Assembly: GCA_031276635.1 (NCBI GenBank)
Contig: JAISMU010000109.1
Location: forward strand, 1 to 58,797
Direction: 5' to 3'
Source of the DNA: Deltaproteobacteria bacterium
GTDB lineage: Bacteria > Desulfobacterota > Desulfarculia > Adiutricales > Adiutricaceae
Length of the DNA: 58,797 nt
How positions within the stretch are numbered: the first letter of the stretch is position 1; the number at the start of each line of letters is the position of its first letter. The notes under the pieces are model-generated. The model did not search any database. It saw nothing but the letters and a program-made list of their open reading frames with translations, and was not told where the DNA came from. Below, piece after piece: positions 18,811-28,916 of the stretch. The translations under genes were made by a program, and so were the position numbers.

Positions 18811-19468
18811 CGTCAATCTCTCCTTCAGGTTTGGGGGATCAGCCAAACACCCAACTGATATGCCTGATTTTACCCCGAACCAGAAAATTATCAGGAAATT
18901 TCAGTTGTAATTTCGCTTGGTTAGAAGTCGCTTTCTAGCCAAAAAGTTGAATCGCGACCTGGTTAAACTTCAGTTTTAAGTCAAAAAACCTAGGAAAAAT
19001 TATTTCAACTTTTATCTTACCACAACTCGCCTCAGAATATATTTTTTTTGGTTATTTTTTTAAAGGAGGGTCATTAGCCCAAAAACTTTACCCGCGCTTC
19101 CCCCAGGTTTCTGAATCTACCCAACTTTGCGGTTAGATAAATCAATAACTTGAAAAATTATTGTTTGATAAATTCTCTCTAAAATAAACGCCTAGCGGAT
19201 TGCGACCAACCCGTAGCCTCACTTTGATAACCCTCCCTGTCAGTTTAGCGCCCCCCTGACCAACCTCTCGACCATCAACTCCAGATAATCGTTCTGAGAC
19301 AGCTTCTCAGCCGCGATGGTTCTTCAGTCCGCATTGCCACTCCCAAATCTCTGGTCAAGTCAAAGTGATTATTTGATAAGAGCTATTTTTGAGACACTCT
19401 AATTTGCCAGTTTTAAAGGGCTATTTACTTTGACTCTTGAGCCTCATCAACGAATTATATCGTCAGCT
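18811..19468. other. Intergenic with decayed coding fragment
   Basis: Mostly AT-rich and non-coding, but 19240-19370 carries a coding-like remnant (listed separately). Nothing else supportable. Confidence 0.4.
19240..19370 (-). pseudogene. Short decayed coding remnant
   Basis: On the minus strand one frame reads TIAAEKLSQNDYLELMVERL and onward to a TGA at 19240-19242. A neighbouring frame upstream reads DLTRDLGVAMRTEEP, as if joined by a frameshift. The composition is protein-like, unlike the surroundings. The original family is not recognised. Confidence 0.3.
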
Positions 19469-22216
19469 TCAGAAGTCGTACTTTTTCAAAGCTTCCTGGG
19501 CGTCCTCGTCACCTTGTTCAGCCGCCAAGCGAAACCATTTTAACGCCTCAGGTTTGTCTTGGGTTACGCCTTCACCCTGGTAATACATTTCGCCAAGATT
19601 ATACTGAGCCATCGGAGAATTTTGACTGGCCGATAAATGATACCATTTGATGGCCTCAGCCGTATCCACAGGAACTCCCCACCCGTGCCTATAAATACTA
19701 CCAAGCATACCCTGAGCAATTGGGTTATTTTGGTCAGCCGCCAGACGAAGCCATTTTATGCCCTCTTTTTCATCCTCAGTTATTCCTTCTCCCAAAACAT
19801 ACGCCAAGCCAAGTAGTAATTGAGCCGATGCAAAGTTCTTTTCCGCCGATAAACGATACCAGTTGACCGCCGCGGTTTTATCTTGAGATACTCCCAAGCC
19901 ATCATCAAACATCACGCCGAGATAATATTGAGCTTCAGCGAAACCCTGGTCAGCCGCCAAACGCATCCATTTAGCCGCCTCAGTTTCATTTTTAGCCACT
20001 CCGCCGTCTGCAAATCCAAATAAGAGCATGCGGCCAAGCCTAGTTTGAGAATCAACGTTGCCTTGTTCGGCGGCCAGGCGAGTCCATCTGACCGCCTCAG
20101 CTAAATCTTTTGTTGAGCCGGGCTCAGTAAAGTAAATTTCCCCAAGTTTATTCTGAGCCCAATCATCACCTTGTTCGGCCGAAAGGATTAACAGTCTCAG
20201 CCCCTTAGTTTTATCCTGAGCTATTCCCTCAATTCCATCGTAATACCAGGTTCCAAGAAAATATTGAGCGGCCGCATTATCCTGCTCAACCGCCAGATTC
20301 ATCCATTTAACCGCCTCAACCACGTCTTTAGTTACTTCCTTCCCCTCCAAATACATTAAACCCATCATGCCTTGAGCTTTGGAAAAACCTTGCTCCGCCG
20401 CCCGGCGATACCATTTTACCGCCTCAACTTTATCTTGAGTTACCCCCTGGCCCTCAAAATACATAAACCCTAATGAGGCTTGAGCCCTAGCAAGACCTTG
20501 CGCGGCGGCTAAACGATACCATTTGACCGCTTCTGGCCAATTTTTCTCAACTTCTTGCCCCTCTTCGTAGAGACAACCCAAAACCCATTGTGAGTAAGGA
20601 TAACCTTGGTCAGCTAACTTTTTACCTAATTCATAGGCTTTCACCAGATTCTTGGTAACCCCAATACCTAAATAATATCTTGCCACTAATTTATCTAATG
20701 AATCAGCGTCACCAATATCAGCTAATTTCATTAAACTATCTAAATCATCTGACTCTTCATATTTTAATCTTAATTCAGCGAATTCTTGAATACCTAACGA
20801 AGCTTTTTTGTTTTGTTTCAGGTTACTTAAAGCTAATCGGCTAACCGGAATTCCCCGCTCGTTATCAATATTGCGCTGAAAAATGTCCTCAGCCGTCGCT
20901 CGATCGCCTAACTCATCATAAACAATCCCGGCGAAAGCTATATTAAGCCAGGAGTCTTTATCCGAGTGTTTTATAATAATATCCGCGTATTTTTTTTGAT
21001 TTTCTTTATTAGCCCTTTCAATTGAGTCAACTAACAAAAATTTCGCTACTTCAGCATACATAGGATCTTTAATTAATATTGGCCTCCAAATTTTATCAAA
21101 ATTTTTAAAACAATCTAAGGCTTCCTTTTTCTGACCTTGGGTCTGATGAAGAAAACCGCGATAAAACCAATACGGCGGGTACAAACTGAACTCATTTTCA
21201 AGCCGAATCAATTGACGCAAGGCCACCGCCCGGTCGGGCGCGGCCAAAACTCGACTAAATTCACCCAAAATCTGTTGACTTAATCTTTTTTCGCCATCCA
21301 AAGAATATCGGTTCAATAACCGCCACGAGGTTTCTAAAACCTGTTTGTTCAAATCATTAATTTCTCGAACCGACTTGTCTTCCAATTGCCAATTGCCCTG
21401 ATCAAGCTCAGCTTGATATTCCGCCGTATTGAGTTCATAATCTATAAAACCCCCGGCCACTGAAGAGACAGCCGCCCCAATAAAACCCCAAAGCCCTCCG
21501 CCTCCGCTGTTTCTGGGTAAATTATCGCTGGCGGCCTTGATTACAGCGTTTTCTTGCTTCCGATCTTTTATAAACGCGAGTCGATTTCTCATTTCATCAT
21601 CAATTCGCATTTCCGTGATCCGGTCCATTATTCGTTTATATAAGTCAATAAGCTCTTGATCATCTTTTATTTCCGCAAAATTTATGTTATTAATTATATC
21701 ATCATAAATCTGTGTAATTAAAATTTTATCTCTAGAATAAAGTATTTGTGAAACAGCTATAAGAGCATAATTTAATGCTTGATGGGTATTAATTCTTGCT
21801 TTTTCATTTGAGGTTTTTGAGTCAACTTGCTTTACTACTCCTGGATTAGTTTCCGTGGGATTATTTATTTTAAAATTATTAATTGTTTTTTGTAAATCAT
21901 CTATTTTAATATTAATATTTATATTGTATTTCTTTGCCCCATTTTCTTCATTTTCATTTACTATATTGGCTTCTGATATAAAAATATCTATTTTATCAAT
22001 TATATCTTTTTTTATAGCTGATGCGTAAGTCAATTGTTCACTATATGAAAGAAATTTGGTAATGGCTTGTTTTAAAGCTTCTTCCTCCGCCATTTTTAAA
22101 GCGGAGCGACTATCCTTAGCCGTCAAGGTTATGGGAAATAATTGGGACTCGGCGGCCCAGACCTCGCCGGCCAAAAAAGCCAGGAAAACCGAAAAAACTA
22201 TCAAAAAAGTTTTCAT
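19469..22216 (-). CDS. Secreted Sel1-repeat protein
   Basis: A 915-residue exported protein. A signal peptide ends near VWAAESQ (about residue 23). Residues 24-120 form a domain resembling the LPP20/FlgT-like fold (ITLTAKDSRSALKMAEEEAL). A long helical TPR-like middle follows, then about eleven Sel1 repeats (roughly residues 500-905) with the pattern A-x2-G-x2-xAQ-x2-LG-x-MY-x2-G-x-GV-x3-D-x3-A-x-KWYRLAAEQG. Sel1 arrays are protein-protein interaction scaffolds, often periplasmic or secreted and sometimes directed at eukaryotic hosts. The start ATG at 22216 follows GAGGG. The N-terminal third is AT-richer and lysine-rich, unlike the repeat part, hinting at different origins. Partner unknown. 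Confidence 0.85.
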   Translation of the reverse strand: MKTFLIVFSVFLAFLAGEVWAAESQLFPITLTAKDSRSALKMAEEEALKQAITKFLSYSEQLTYASAIKKDIIDKIDIFISEANIVNENEENGAKKYNININIKIDDLQKTINNFKINNPTETNPGVVKQVDSKTSNEKARINTHQALNYALIAVSQILYSRDKILITQIYDDIINNINFAEIKDDQELIDLYKRIMDRITEMRIDDEMRNRLAFIKDRKQENAVIKAASDNLPRNSGGGGLWGFIGAAVSSVAGGFIDYELNTAEYQAELDQGNWQLEDKSVREINDLNKQVLETSWRLLNRYSLDGEKRLSQQILGEFSRVLAAPDRAVALRQLIRLENEFSLYPPYWFYRGFLHQTQGQKKEALDCFKNFDKIWRPILIKDPMYAEVAKFLLVDSIERANKENQKKYADIIIKHSDKDSWLNIAFAGIVYDELGDRATAEDIFQRNIDNERGIPVSRLALSNLKQNKKASLGIQEFAELRLKYEESDDLDSLMKLADIGDADSLDKLVARYYLGIGVTKNLVKAYELGKKLADQGYPYSQWVLGCLYEEGQEVEKNWPEAVKWYRLAAAQGLARAQASLGFMYFEGQGVTQDKVEAVKWYRRAAEQGFSKAQGMMGLMYLEGKEVTKDVVEAVKWMNLAVEQDNAAAQYFLGTWYYDGIEGIAQDKTKGLRLLILSAEQGDDWAQNKLGEIYFTEPGSTKDLAEAVRWTRLAAEQGNVDSQTRLGRMLLFGFADGGVAKNETEAAKWMRLAADQGFAEAQYYLGVMFDDGLGVSQDKTAAVNWYRLSAEKNFASAQLLLGLAYVLGEGITEDEKEGIKWLRLAADQNNPIAQGMLGSIYRHGWGVPVDTAEAIKWYHLSASQNSPMAQYNLGEMYYQGEGVTQDKPEALKWFRLAAEQGDEDAQEALKKYDF

Positions 22217-23184
22217 GTCTTTACCCTCAATTTTTAACCACAACCTAATGCCTAACCGTCAAGCTTTAAAAGATGGCAAAACTTTTTAAAAATTTTACTA
22301 AATTATTATTTATATTAAATTATAAAATAATTACTATTTTATTATTATATAATTTAATTGTAAAGTAAGTTAATTTTTTACTGGCCAGCAATTAAATTAC
22401 TTGGAAGCTATTCCACATTCTGGAAACTTCTAAAAATTTTAATTTTCCCTCACTCCAAGAGCGCTCTGAGCCAAATACATCCCATCTTTTTGTGTTTATT
22501 TCTTTCGATCAATATAATAATATACTATATATTTAACGCATTAACTAACAATATCAACTAAGGAAAATAAACTCTACAAATTATATTTATAATTAATTCA
22601 TACTTTTATATAATATTCTTTTTTTATTTAATTTTTAAAAGAAAATTTATTAAGTCTAATTATTTTATCTATCACAAAATAGCGGCTTTTCTCCAAAACA
22701 GGGTCGTCGCTAAAAGGCCAGAGTTTGTTATTCACGTCATTATACTTAACCCACCCCAAGATCCAAAATTTTAAAAAACTCTTCCTCAGCCTCCCCGTCG
22801 CCGCCTTGGCCTGGCGGCCAGTTTTCCCCGATTCTCCGCCTCTTTCCACTTCAATCTTATCTTCGGCCCCAACCGCCACCAGTCAGCCCGTTTTTTTTCA
22901 ACCTCCGGAGCCAGAAGGCCGCCAGATTCAGACCAGGCTCCCAAATGGCGCCTTTAAAATAACAATTGTTATGTGGCCAAAAATCTAGTAATATGACAAA
23001 GGTAAATAGTCCTTTTTCTTTTCATTGGTTTTGAGCGTCACTACCTAATTTAGTAAATATTCAATCCTAAATAACTTGTCTTGTTTGTTTTATAGAATTA
23101 ACCCAACATGGTCTTTTCCCTGAAATACCCTGACCCGGGCCTTTATCCCCATTCCCGGCCGGTTCCCCTGGAGTTACGCCACTA
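22217..23184. other. AT-rich intergenic, no gene seen
   Basis: Nearly 1 kb between divergent genes. The left 500 bases are extremely AT-rich. A GC-richer part (22780-22930) holds short overlapping frames on both strands without ribosome sites or recognisable similarity, so I do not call a gene. The promoter for the 23.2-28.8 kb operon should lie at the right end but no clear consensus was found. Confidence 0.45.
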
Positions 23185-24168
23185 ATGCCATCCCCCAAAA
23201 AAACCCTGATCGCTGGTGGGGCTGGCTACCTGGGCCTGACTCTGGCCCGGGCCCTTTTAGCCTCAGGGCGGGAAGTCACGATCCTTGATAGTCTCCTGCA
23301 TGGTCTGCCCCCGGCTTTAACCAGCCTCAACGTCAACTTCCTGGAGGGGGACATCCGGGATATCAGCCTGACCCACCGGGCTCTTCAGGGGTTTGACGAG
23401 GTCGTTGACCTGGCCGCCCTGGTCGGGGAGCCGGCTTGTGACGCCAGCCCGGCCGAGGCGAACCAGGTCAATTACCTGGCCGCGGCCAATCTGGCCGCGG
23501 CGGCTGAGACGGCGGGGGTCCAGCGCTTTATTCTGGCTTCCACCGATTCCTGTTATGGGGCCCGGGAAAACGAAAAACTCACCGAGCTCTCCCCCCTGGC
23601 CCCCCTGTCGCTGTACGCCCGGACCAAGGCCTGGGCCGAGGCGGCCATCCTGAGCCGACCGCCCCGACCCGACTTTCAGCCCACCGTTCTGCGGATGGCC
23701 ACCATCTATGGCTTGGCGGACCGAACCCGCTTTGATCTGGCCGTGAACCTCCTGACTCGGGAGGCCACCTTAAAAAAGCGGATCAAAATCTTCTCGGGCG
23801 AACAGTGGCGGCCCTTGGTTCACGTGGCCGACGCGGCCCGGGCCTTTGTCCTGGCCCTGGACGCTCCCCCGGCGCTGGTCTCCGGCCAGATCTTTAATGT
23901 GGGCTCCAATGAGCAGAACGTCCAGTTCAAGGATTTAGGGGCCCTAATAGCCAAGGTCATTCCAGAAACCGTGGTGGAAACCATCCCCGAGCCCCCGGAC
24001 CTCCGGGACTACTGGGTGGACTTTGACAAGATTCGGCTCATTCTGAGGTTTCAGCCCAAGTATTCCCTCAAGGCGGGGATCCTGGAGCTGCGAAAGGCCA
24101 TTATTGAGGGCCAGATCCCCGATCCCTACGCGGCCTGGCTGGTAAATTACCCCGGGAAACAACCATGA
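23185..24168 (+). CDS. NAD-dependent epimerase/dehydratase
   Basis: A 327-residue short-chain dehydrogenase of the extended nucleotide-sugar epimerase class. The Rossmann glycine motif IAGGAGYLGLTLARAL (residues 8-23), the acidic NAD-binding D (ILDSLL), the catalytic STDSCYG (Ser/Thr) and YARTK (Tyr and Lys) are all present. It probably acts on an NDP-sugar (epimerisation, dehydration or 4-keto formation). It is the first gene of a five-gene operon: its stop overlaps the ATG of the aminotransferase by four bases. The start ATG has GGAG upstream. Confidence 0.9.
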   Translation: MPSPKKTLIAGGAGYLGLTLARALLASGREVTILDSLLHGLPPALTSLNVNFLEGDIRDISLTHRALQGFDEVVDLAALVGEPACDASPAEANQVNYLAAANLAAAAETAGVQRFILASTDSCYGARENEKLTELSPLAPLSLYARTKAWAEAAILSRPPRPDFQPTVLRMATIYGLADRTRFDLAVNLLTREATLKKRIKIFSGEQWRPLVHVADAARAFVLALDAPPALVSGQIFNVGSNEQNVQFKDLGALIAKVIPETVVETIPEPPDLRDYWVDFDKIRLILRFQPKYSLKAGILELRKAIIEGQIPDPYAAWLVNYPGKQP

Positions 24169-25418
24169 CCCTGGCCCCCTTGCCGGAGTTTTTGCCTTTT
24201 TCCCCGCCGCTGACTGACGACGAGGAGCTGCGGGAGCTGGCCGACACCCTGCGGTCCGGTTGGCTGACCCGGGGGCCCAAGTGCGAGCTTTTTGAGAGCC
24301 AGATAGCCGCCTACCTGGGAGCGACGGGGGCCCTAGCCGTCTCCTCTTGCACGGCCGCGCTCCACCTGGCCCTGATCGTCAGCGGGGTCGAGGCTGGCCA
24401 CGGGGTCATCACGACGCCCCTGACCTTCGCCAGCACCTGTCACGCCATCATCTATCAACGGGCCCGGCCATTTCTGGTGGACATCTCCCCGGACACCGGC
24501 AATCTGGATCCGATTCTGACCCGGCGCTTTTTGACCGAAGAGTGCCAGCCCGGCCCCGAGGGCCGACCGACTCACCGCCAAACGGGTCTGCCCATCCGCG
24601 CTCTCCTGCCCGTCCACTATGGTGGGCTCCCCGTGGACCTCACGGCCTTCTGGGAGCTGGCCCGGGAGTTTAAACTGGCCCTGGTGGAGGACGCCGCCCA
24701 CGCCCTGGGCTCCCAAATCCAGGGCCAGCTGGTGGGGAGCCAGGCTTTAAGGCCCCAGGGGGCCTTAGGCCTGACCGCCTTTTCCTTTTACGCCACCAAA
24801 AACCTGGCCACCGGGGAGGGAGGGCTCCTGACCGCCTCGGATCCAGCCCTCCTGGCCCGGGCCGCCGTTCTGGCCGCCTATGGCATCTCTGACGCCCGAA
24901 AGGTCTGGGGCCGCTACGCCCCCCAAGGGACCTGGGTTTACGACGTGGCCGAACTGGGCTACAAATACAATTTTACTGATATCCAGGCCGCCCTGGGCCT
25001 GGCTCAACTCCGCAAGCTGCCGGAGTTTCTGCGGGCTCGCCAGGAACGGCGGGAAGTCTGGCGAGCGGCCCTGGCTCCTTTGGGGGACCTGGTCATTCTG
25101 CCCACGGAAAAACCAGGTAACGTTTCCTCGTGGCATCTGTTCCCGCTGCGACTCAACCTCACCCGGCTCCAGATCGGGCGCGACGAGCTTATCCGGGAAA
25201 TGAGGGAGCTCAACATCGGGGCCAGTGTCATGTTCATCCCGATCCACTATCACTCGTATTACCAAAAAACCTTGGGTTACCCGGTCGGCTCCTTTCCTCA
25301 GGCGGAGACCTTTTTCGCCCAGGAGATCAGTCTGCCCATTTCCCCGGCCCTGAGTCTGGCCAAAATCCAGGCGGCGGCCTCGCTAACCGCCTCCTTGATC
25401 GGGCGTTGGGCCCAGTAG
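24165..25418 (+). CDS. DegT/DnrJ/EryC1/StrS-family aminotransferase
   Basis: A 417-residue PLP enzyme. Members transfer an amino group, usually from glutamate, to keto-sugars bound to nucleotide. The VEDAAHALGSQ block (PLP-contact Asp) and YATKNLATGEGG (Schiff-base Lys) are intact. The conserved glycine-rich opening LADTLRSGWLTRGPKCELFE and LFPLRL near the C-terminus also fit. Its ATG overlaps the upstream stop (ATGA), implying translational coupling. With the epimerase it would make a 3- or 4-amino sugar. Confidence 0.92.
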   Translation: MTLAPLPEFLPFSPPLTDDEELRELADTLRSGWLTRGPKCELFESQIAAYLGATGALAVSSCTAALHLALIVSGVEAGHGVITTPLTFASTCHAIIYQRARPFLVDISPDTGNLDPILTRRFLTEECQPGPEGRPTHRQTGLPIRALLPVHYGGLPVDLTAFWELAREFKLALVEDAAHALGSQIQGQLVGSQALRPQGALGLTAFSFYATKNLATGEGGLLTASDPALLARAAVLAAYGISDARKVWGRYAPQGTWVYDVAELGYKYNFTDIQAALGLAQLRKLPEFLRARQERREVWRAALAPLGDLVILPTEKPGNVSSWHLFPLRLNLTRLQIGRDELIREMRELNIGASVMFIPIHYHSYYQKTLGYPVGSFPQAETFFAQEISLPISPALSLAKIQAAASLTASLIGRWAQ

Positions 25419-25436
25419 ACTGGAGTTTTCAGGACC

Positions 25437-26180
25437 ATGTCTGACCAATCCAACTTACCCAATGACTATGAAAAATATTTCATTGTCAATGACACGCACA
25501 TCGGCGAGTACGAAGCCATGTACCGGAACTGCCGCGATCCCTGGCGAGTGGAGGAGTTGGGGGTGCGTCTGGACATGAAGGCGGCTCTTCTGTTGCTGGA
25601 CGACTGCCAGCCTCCCCTGGGCCGGGTACTGGACGCCGGGGCGGGCAATGGCCTCTTCACCGAGCGAGTCGCCCGTCAGCTGTGGGGCCTTTACCCCAAC
25701 TGCCAGGTCACGGTCAGCGACATCTCCACCACCGCCTTGACCCTGGCCGCCAATCGCCTTTCCGGGCCAGCCAGCCCGGCCCGGCCAGAGCTCAAGGAGC
25801 GCCGCGCCGACCCATCCCCTCCCCCCAAGGGCTCCCGGCTGGACTACGTGGCCTTTGACCTGCGCTGGGCCAACTCCGAGCTGTGCCCCTGGCCGGAAAA
25901 CCACTTTGACCTGATCGTCCTGGCCCAGGTCATCTGGGGCCTTTTGGAGAACCTCAGCCAGTGCCTGGAGGGCCTGGCCCGCCTGACCCGCCCGGGCGGG
26001 TATCTGCTGCTGTCCCAACATTTTTTCCAACCCGGGCAGCAAAAATACGGTCTCGGCCTTGTCGAGAGGCCGGAGGATCTGTCGCTCTTCGTCCGCCAGG
26101 CCGGCTACCAGCTGGTCAGCGACCTGGAAGTCAATCGCCAATCCAACTATCACTGGGCCAGCCTGTGGCAGTGGAACTGA
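25437..26180 (+). CDS. Class I SAM-dependent methyltransferase
   Basis: A 247-residue methyltransferase. Motif I is VLDAGAGNGLFTERVA (about residues 63-78), the acidic post-I region is VTVSDIST, motif IV is FDLIVLAQVIWGLLENL, and motif VI is RPGGYLLLSQHFF. It starts 18 bases after the aminotransferase. Acceptor unknown; in this operon a sugar hydroxyl, carboxyl or amino group is likely. The stop overlaps the GTG of the next gene. Confidence 0.88.
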   Translation: MSDQSNLPNDYEKYFIVNDTHIGEYEAMYRNCRDPWRVEELGVRLDMKAALLLLDDCQPPLGRVLDAGAGNGLFTERVARQLWGLYPNCQVTVSDISTTALTLAANRLSGPASPARPELKERRADPSPPPKGSRLDYVAFDLRWANSELCPWPENHFDLIVLAQVIWGLLENLSQCLEGLARLTRPGGYLLLSQHFFQPGQQKYGLGLVERPEDLSLFVRQAGYQLVSDLEVNRQSNYHWASLWQWN

Positions 26181-27118
26181 CCAATACCCCCATCTGCCGC
26201 CTGTGTGGGCGGGGGCCGCTGCGAGCCCGGCTGAGTTTCTCTGGCGCGGCTGGCTCGCTGACCGGGGAGTTCCGCCTGGTCTCCTGCGACAACTGTGGGA
26301 CCTGGCAAGTTAACCCGCACCCGGGCCCCAAACTGGCTCAAAGTTATTTCAACCGCCCCGAGCTCTGGGCCAAGACTCTCGATCCCGAGGGGCGCCCGGT
26401 CTCCCTCCTGGAGCGAAGCCAAGGCCGAGCCCAGGAATACCGGATCTACGCCCAAGCGATGACCCCATTTCTACCGGAGCGGGGGCTTTTGCTCGACATC
26501 GGGGCGGGAACGGGCTTGATGCTCTCGCTTTTGCCGGACAACCGCCCGAAACTGGCCGTGGAGCCCAATCCCGTCGCCGCCGAGGCCGCCCGGGAGCGGG
26601 GCCTGGAGGTCAGCCGGGAATGGGCCGAAAATCTGACTTTCCCCAAGGTCCCCATTGGGGCGATCATCCTCAACCAGACCCTGGACCATCTGCCCCGACC
26701 AGACCTTTTTCTGAGCCGGGCCCTGAGCTGGCTTTCCCCAGGGGGGCTGACCCTGATCACTGGCCTGATCAACCCCCTGTCCCTCCCAGCCCGGGTTTAT
26801 GGGCCACGCCACCGGCTCTGGTCCCCCTGGCACCAGATCTACCCGCCCCTGGCCGCGGTAACCGGGCTTTTAAAGGCCCAGGGGCTGGAGATCCTGGAGG
26901 TCTGGCGGCCCTACTTTGTCACCCCCTTTGGCGGCCCCTGGAACCTAACGCGCGCCAGCCTCAAGATCCTGGCCACGCTGATTCGCCGTCCCCGACCTGG
27001 GGCGGTCTCCCCACCCTGGCCCGGCAACGTCTACTCCCTGCTGGCCCGGAAAAATCTCCTGCTCCAACCTTTAAAGGTCCCCTCGCCTCAGGCCGCCCCC
27101 CTGGCCTCCCAATACTGA
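26171..27118 (+). CDS. Class I SAM-dependent methyltransferase with N-terminal zinc ribbon
   Basis: A 315-residue protein beginning at GTG 26171, overlapping the previous stop by ten bases. Residues 8-45 carry two CxxC pairs (CRLCGRG and SCDNCG), a zinc ribbon typical of the TylF/NovU-like C-methyltransferases of deoxysugar pathways. SAM motif I is LLDIGAGTGLMLSLL and the loop GAIILNQTLDHLPRPDLFL follows. A sugar C-methyltransferase is plausible but not proven. A longer frame reaching to 25961 lies inside the upstream gene and is not used. Confidence 0.85.
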   Translation: MELTNTPICRLCGRGPLRARLSFSGAAGSLTGEFRLVSCDNCGTWQVNPHPGPKLAQSYFNRPELWAKTLDPEGRPVSLLERSQGRAQEYRIYAQAMTPFLPERGLLLDIGAGTGLMLSLLPDNRPKLAVEPNPVAAEAARERGLEVSREWAENLTFPKVPIGAIILNQTLDHLPRPDLFLSRALSWLSPGGLTLITGLINPLSLPARVYGPRHRLWSPWHQIYPPLAAVTGLLKAQGLEILEVWRPYFVTPFGGPWNLTRASLKILATLIRRPRPGAVSPPWPGNVYSLLARKNLLLQPLKVPSPQAAPLASQY

Positions 27119-27134
27119 CCATCCGAGGAATGTC

Positions 27135-28835
27135 ATGGCCCGCAACGAACCAACCCTAGCCGGGTATTTTAAGCCCGGCCAACCCCAGAGCCCGGAGTTA
27201 TGCCTGACCCGGGGCCAGGTCTTCAACCCGCCAGCCGGAGTCAGCTCTCTGGAGCTTTACCGAAGCTTGGCCCAGAACCCAGGCCGCTTGAATGACCTGG
27301 AATCGGATCTGGCCCTCATTCATTACGCCCCCGAGACCGAGCGCCTGACTCTCATCCGCGACGGTTGCGGGGCCACCCCCCTCTTTGTGGCCCCAAAGGG
27401 CCGGGGCTGGGTTTATGGCTTCGAGCTGGCGGCCCTGTTCGCCGAGCTGGGTCAGGTTCCCCCCATCAACGAGGCGGCCTTTTACGATTTCCTGGCCACC
27501 CACTACCGGCACATTTTCCGGGATCCCCAGCGGACGTTTCACGAGGGGGTCCGGCAGATCCCGGCTGGCCATTACGCGGTGATCGACCGTCAGGGCCTCA
27601 GCGTTAAGCCCTGGCTAGATCTGTCCTTCGATCCCCAGGTCGGGCAAATTGACGTTCAGGCCGCCTCGGAACTATATCTGGACCTTTTAAGGCAAAACGT
27701 TCAAGCCAGACTGCGGGCTCTGGCCGGCCAGCGACTGGCCTTTTCCATTTCCTCGGGCTTGGACAGCTCCTCGGTGGCCTCCCTGGCCGCCCGGGAGCTG
27801 GGCCCTTTGGACACCTTTTTTGTGGCATACAAGGATCAGGCCGCCAGCCCCTATGACGAGACCAGCGGGGTCCTGGCCATAGTCCAGGAAAAGGGCTGGC
27901 GCCTGAACCGACTGGACTTGACCGCTCCGGATCTCCTCCAACAGACCCGGGAGCTTTTGACCAAAACCCAGGCCCCCATCCTCACGGTCACCTGGTTAGC
28001 CCACTATGTCCTAGCCCGGGCGGTTCATGAGGCTGGCTATACCCATCTCTTCTCCGGCCTCGGCGGGGATGAGTCGCTGGCTGGGGAATTTGAGCATTTC
28101 TTTCTTTTTTTCGCGGATCTCCAAAAAGAAAACCAGCTCGCTCGGCTGGACAGCGAGACCCAAGCCTGGATCCGCCTGCACGACCACCCGGTCTACCGCA
28201 AGAGCCCCGAGGTCCGAGACAACTGGTTTCACCGGAACCTGGATTTCGCCACTGGCGAAATCCGAGTTGACCGAAGCCGTTACGCCCAGAACCAGGGCTT
28301 TTATGACCCTGACTGGATCGCGGCCATGGAGGCGACGGCCCCCCCAGTTCCCATGCCGCGGCCCTACCCTTATTTTCTGTCCAACCGCCTCTTCCAGGAA
28401 ATGAGTTACGAGACCTCCCCGCCCACTCTGTGGAGTGAGGCCTTGAGCTCCCAGGCCGCCGGGGTCAAGGGGGTGTTTCCCATGGCCAGCCCCCGTCTCT
28501 TCCGGCTGGCCTACAGTCTCCCTGGAACCTACAAGTATGACCAGGGGTTGACGAAGATGCTCATCCGAAGAGGCTCCCAAGGATTGTTACCTGAGGTCAC
28601 CCGCTGGAACCCGGTCAAAACCGGTTTCAACGCCCCCCTGGATCTGTGGCTGCGCGAGCCCAAACTGGCCCAAGAGGTTCTGGATCTGCTGGAGTCCGGG
28701 CCTTTAAGCCAAAAGGGCTGGCTCAAGAAGGGAGCGGCCCGGACCCTGGTCCAGGCCCATCAGAGAGGTCAGGCCAATCATATGATGGCCCTGTGGCCTC
28801 TGATAGTCACCGCTCTTTTTCTGGCCAATCCCTGA
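27135..28835 (+). CDS. Asparagine-synthase-like amide ligase lacking the glutaminase cysteine
   Basis: A 566-residue protein with the class II asparagine synthetase layout: an N-terminal Ntn-like domain (to about residue 180) and a C-terminal adenylating synthetase domain with the pyrophosphate loop ISSGLDSSSVA (about residues 211-221). LFSGLGGDE, typical of the family, is present near residue 305. The usual Met-Cys N-terminus is missing (here MARNEP), so ammonia cannot be released from glutamine by the normal mechanism. Relatives lacking it form amides or rings from another amine (beta-lactam synthetase, lasso-peptide cyclase) or use free ammonia. In this operon it may amidate a uronic acid or join an amino sugar to a carboxylate. 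Last gene of the operon; a hairpin follows. Confidence 0.87.
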   Translation: MARNEPTLAGYFKPGQPQSPELCLTRGQVFNPPAGVSSLELYRSLAQNPGRLNDLESDLALIHYAPETERLTLIRDGCGATPLFVAPKGRGWVYGFELAALFAELGQVPPINEAAFYDFLATHYRHIFRDPQRTFHEGVRQIPAGHYAVIDRQGLSVKPWLDLSFDPQVGQIDVQAASELYLDLLRQNVQARLRALAGQRLAFSISSGLDSSSVASLAARELGPLDTFFVAYKDQAASPYDETSGVLAIVQEKGWRLNRLDLTAPDLLQQTRELLTKTQAPILTVTWLAHYVLARAVHEAGYTHLFSGLGGDESLAGEFEHFFLFFADLQKENQLARLDSETQAWIRLHDHPVYRKSPEVRDNWFHRNLDFATGEIRVDRSRYAQNQGFYDPDWIAAMEATAPPVPMPRPYPYFLSNRLFQEMSYETSPPTLWSEALSSQAAGVKGVFPMASPRLFRLAYSLPGTYKYDQGLTKMLIRRGSQGLLPEVTRWNPVKTGFNAPLDLWLREPKLAQEVLDLLESGPLSQKGWLKKGAARTLVQAHQRGQANHMMALWPLIVTALFLANP

Positions 28836-28916
28836 CCCAGGGGTCAGGCCAGCTAGGCTCTGGTCAAAGTGGGAAAAGAAAAATGACCTGGCCAGCTCCA
28901 GCGGCCGACCAGGTCA
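28831..28916 (+). terminator. Palindrome at the stop and hairpin after the biosynthetic operon
   Basis: CCTGACCC-AG-GGGTCAGG (28831-28848) contains the stop codon. Further on, TGACCTGG (28884-28891) pairs with CCAGGTCA (28909-28916). Neither has a strong T-run. They probably protect or end the operon mRNA. Confidence 0.4.

Noticed and set aside
22628-22988. Overlapping 83- and 87-residue frames on opposite strands
   Set aside because: Neither has a ribosome site, a recognisable motif or typical codon use.
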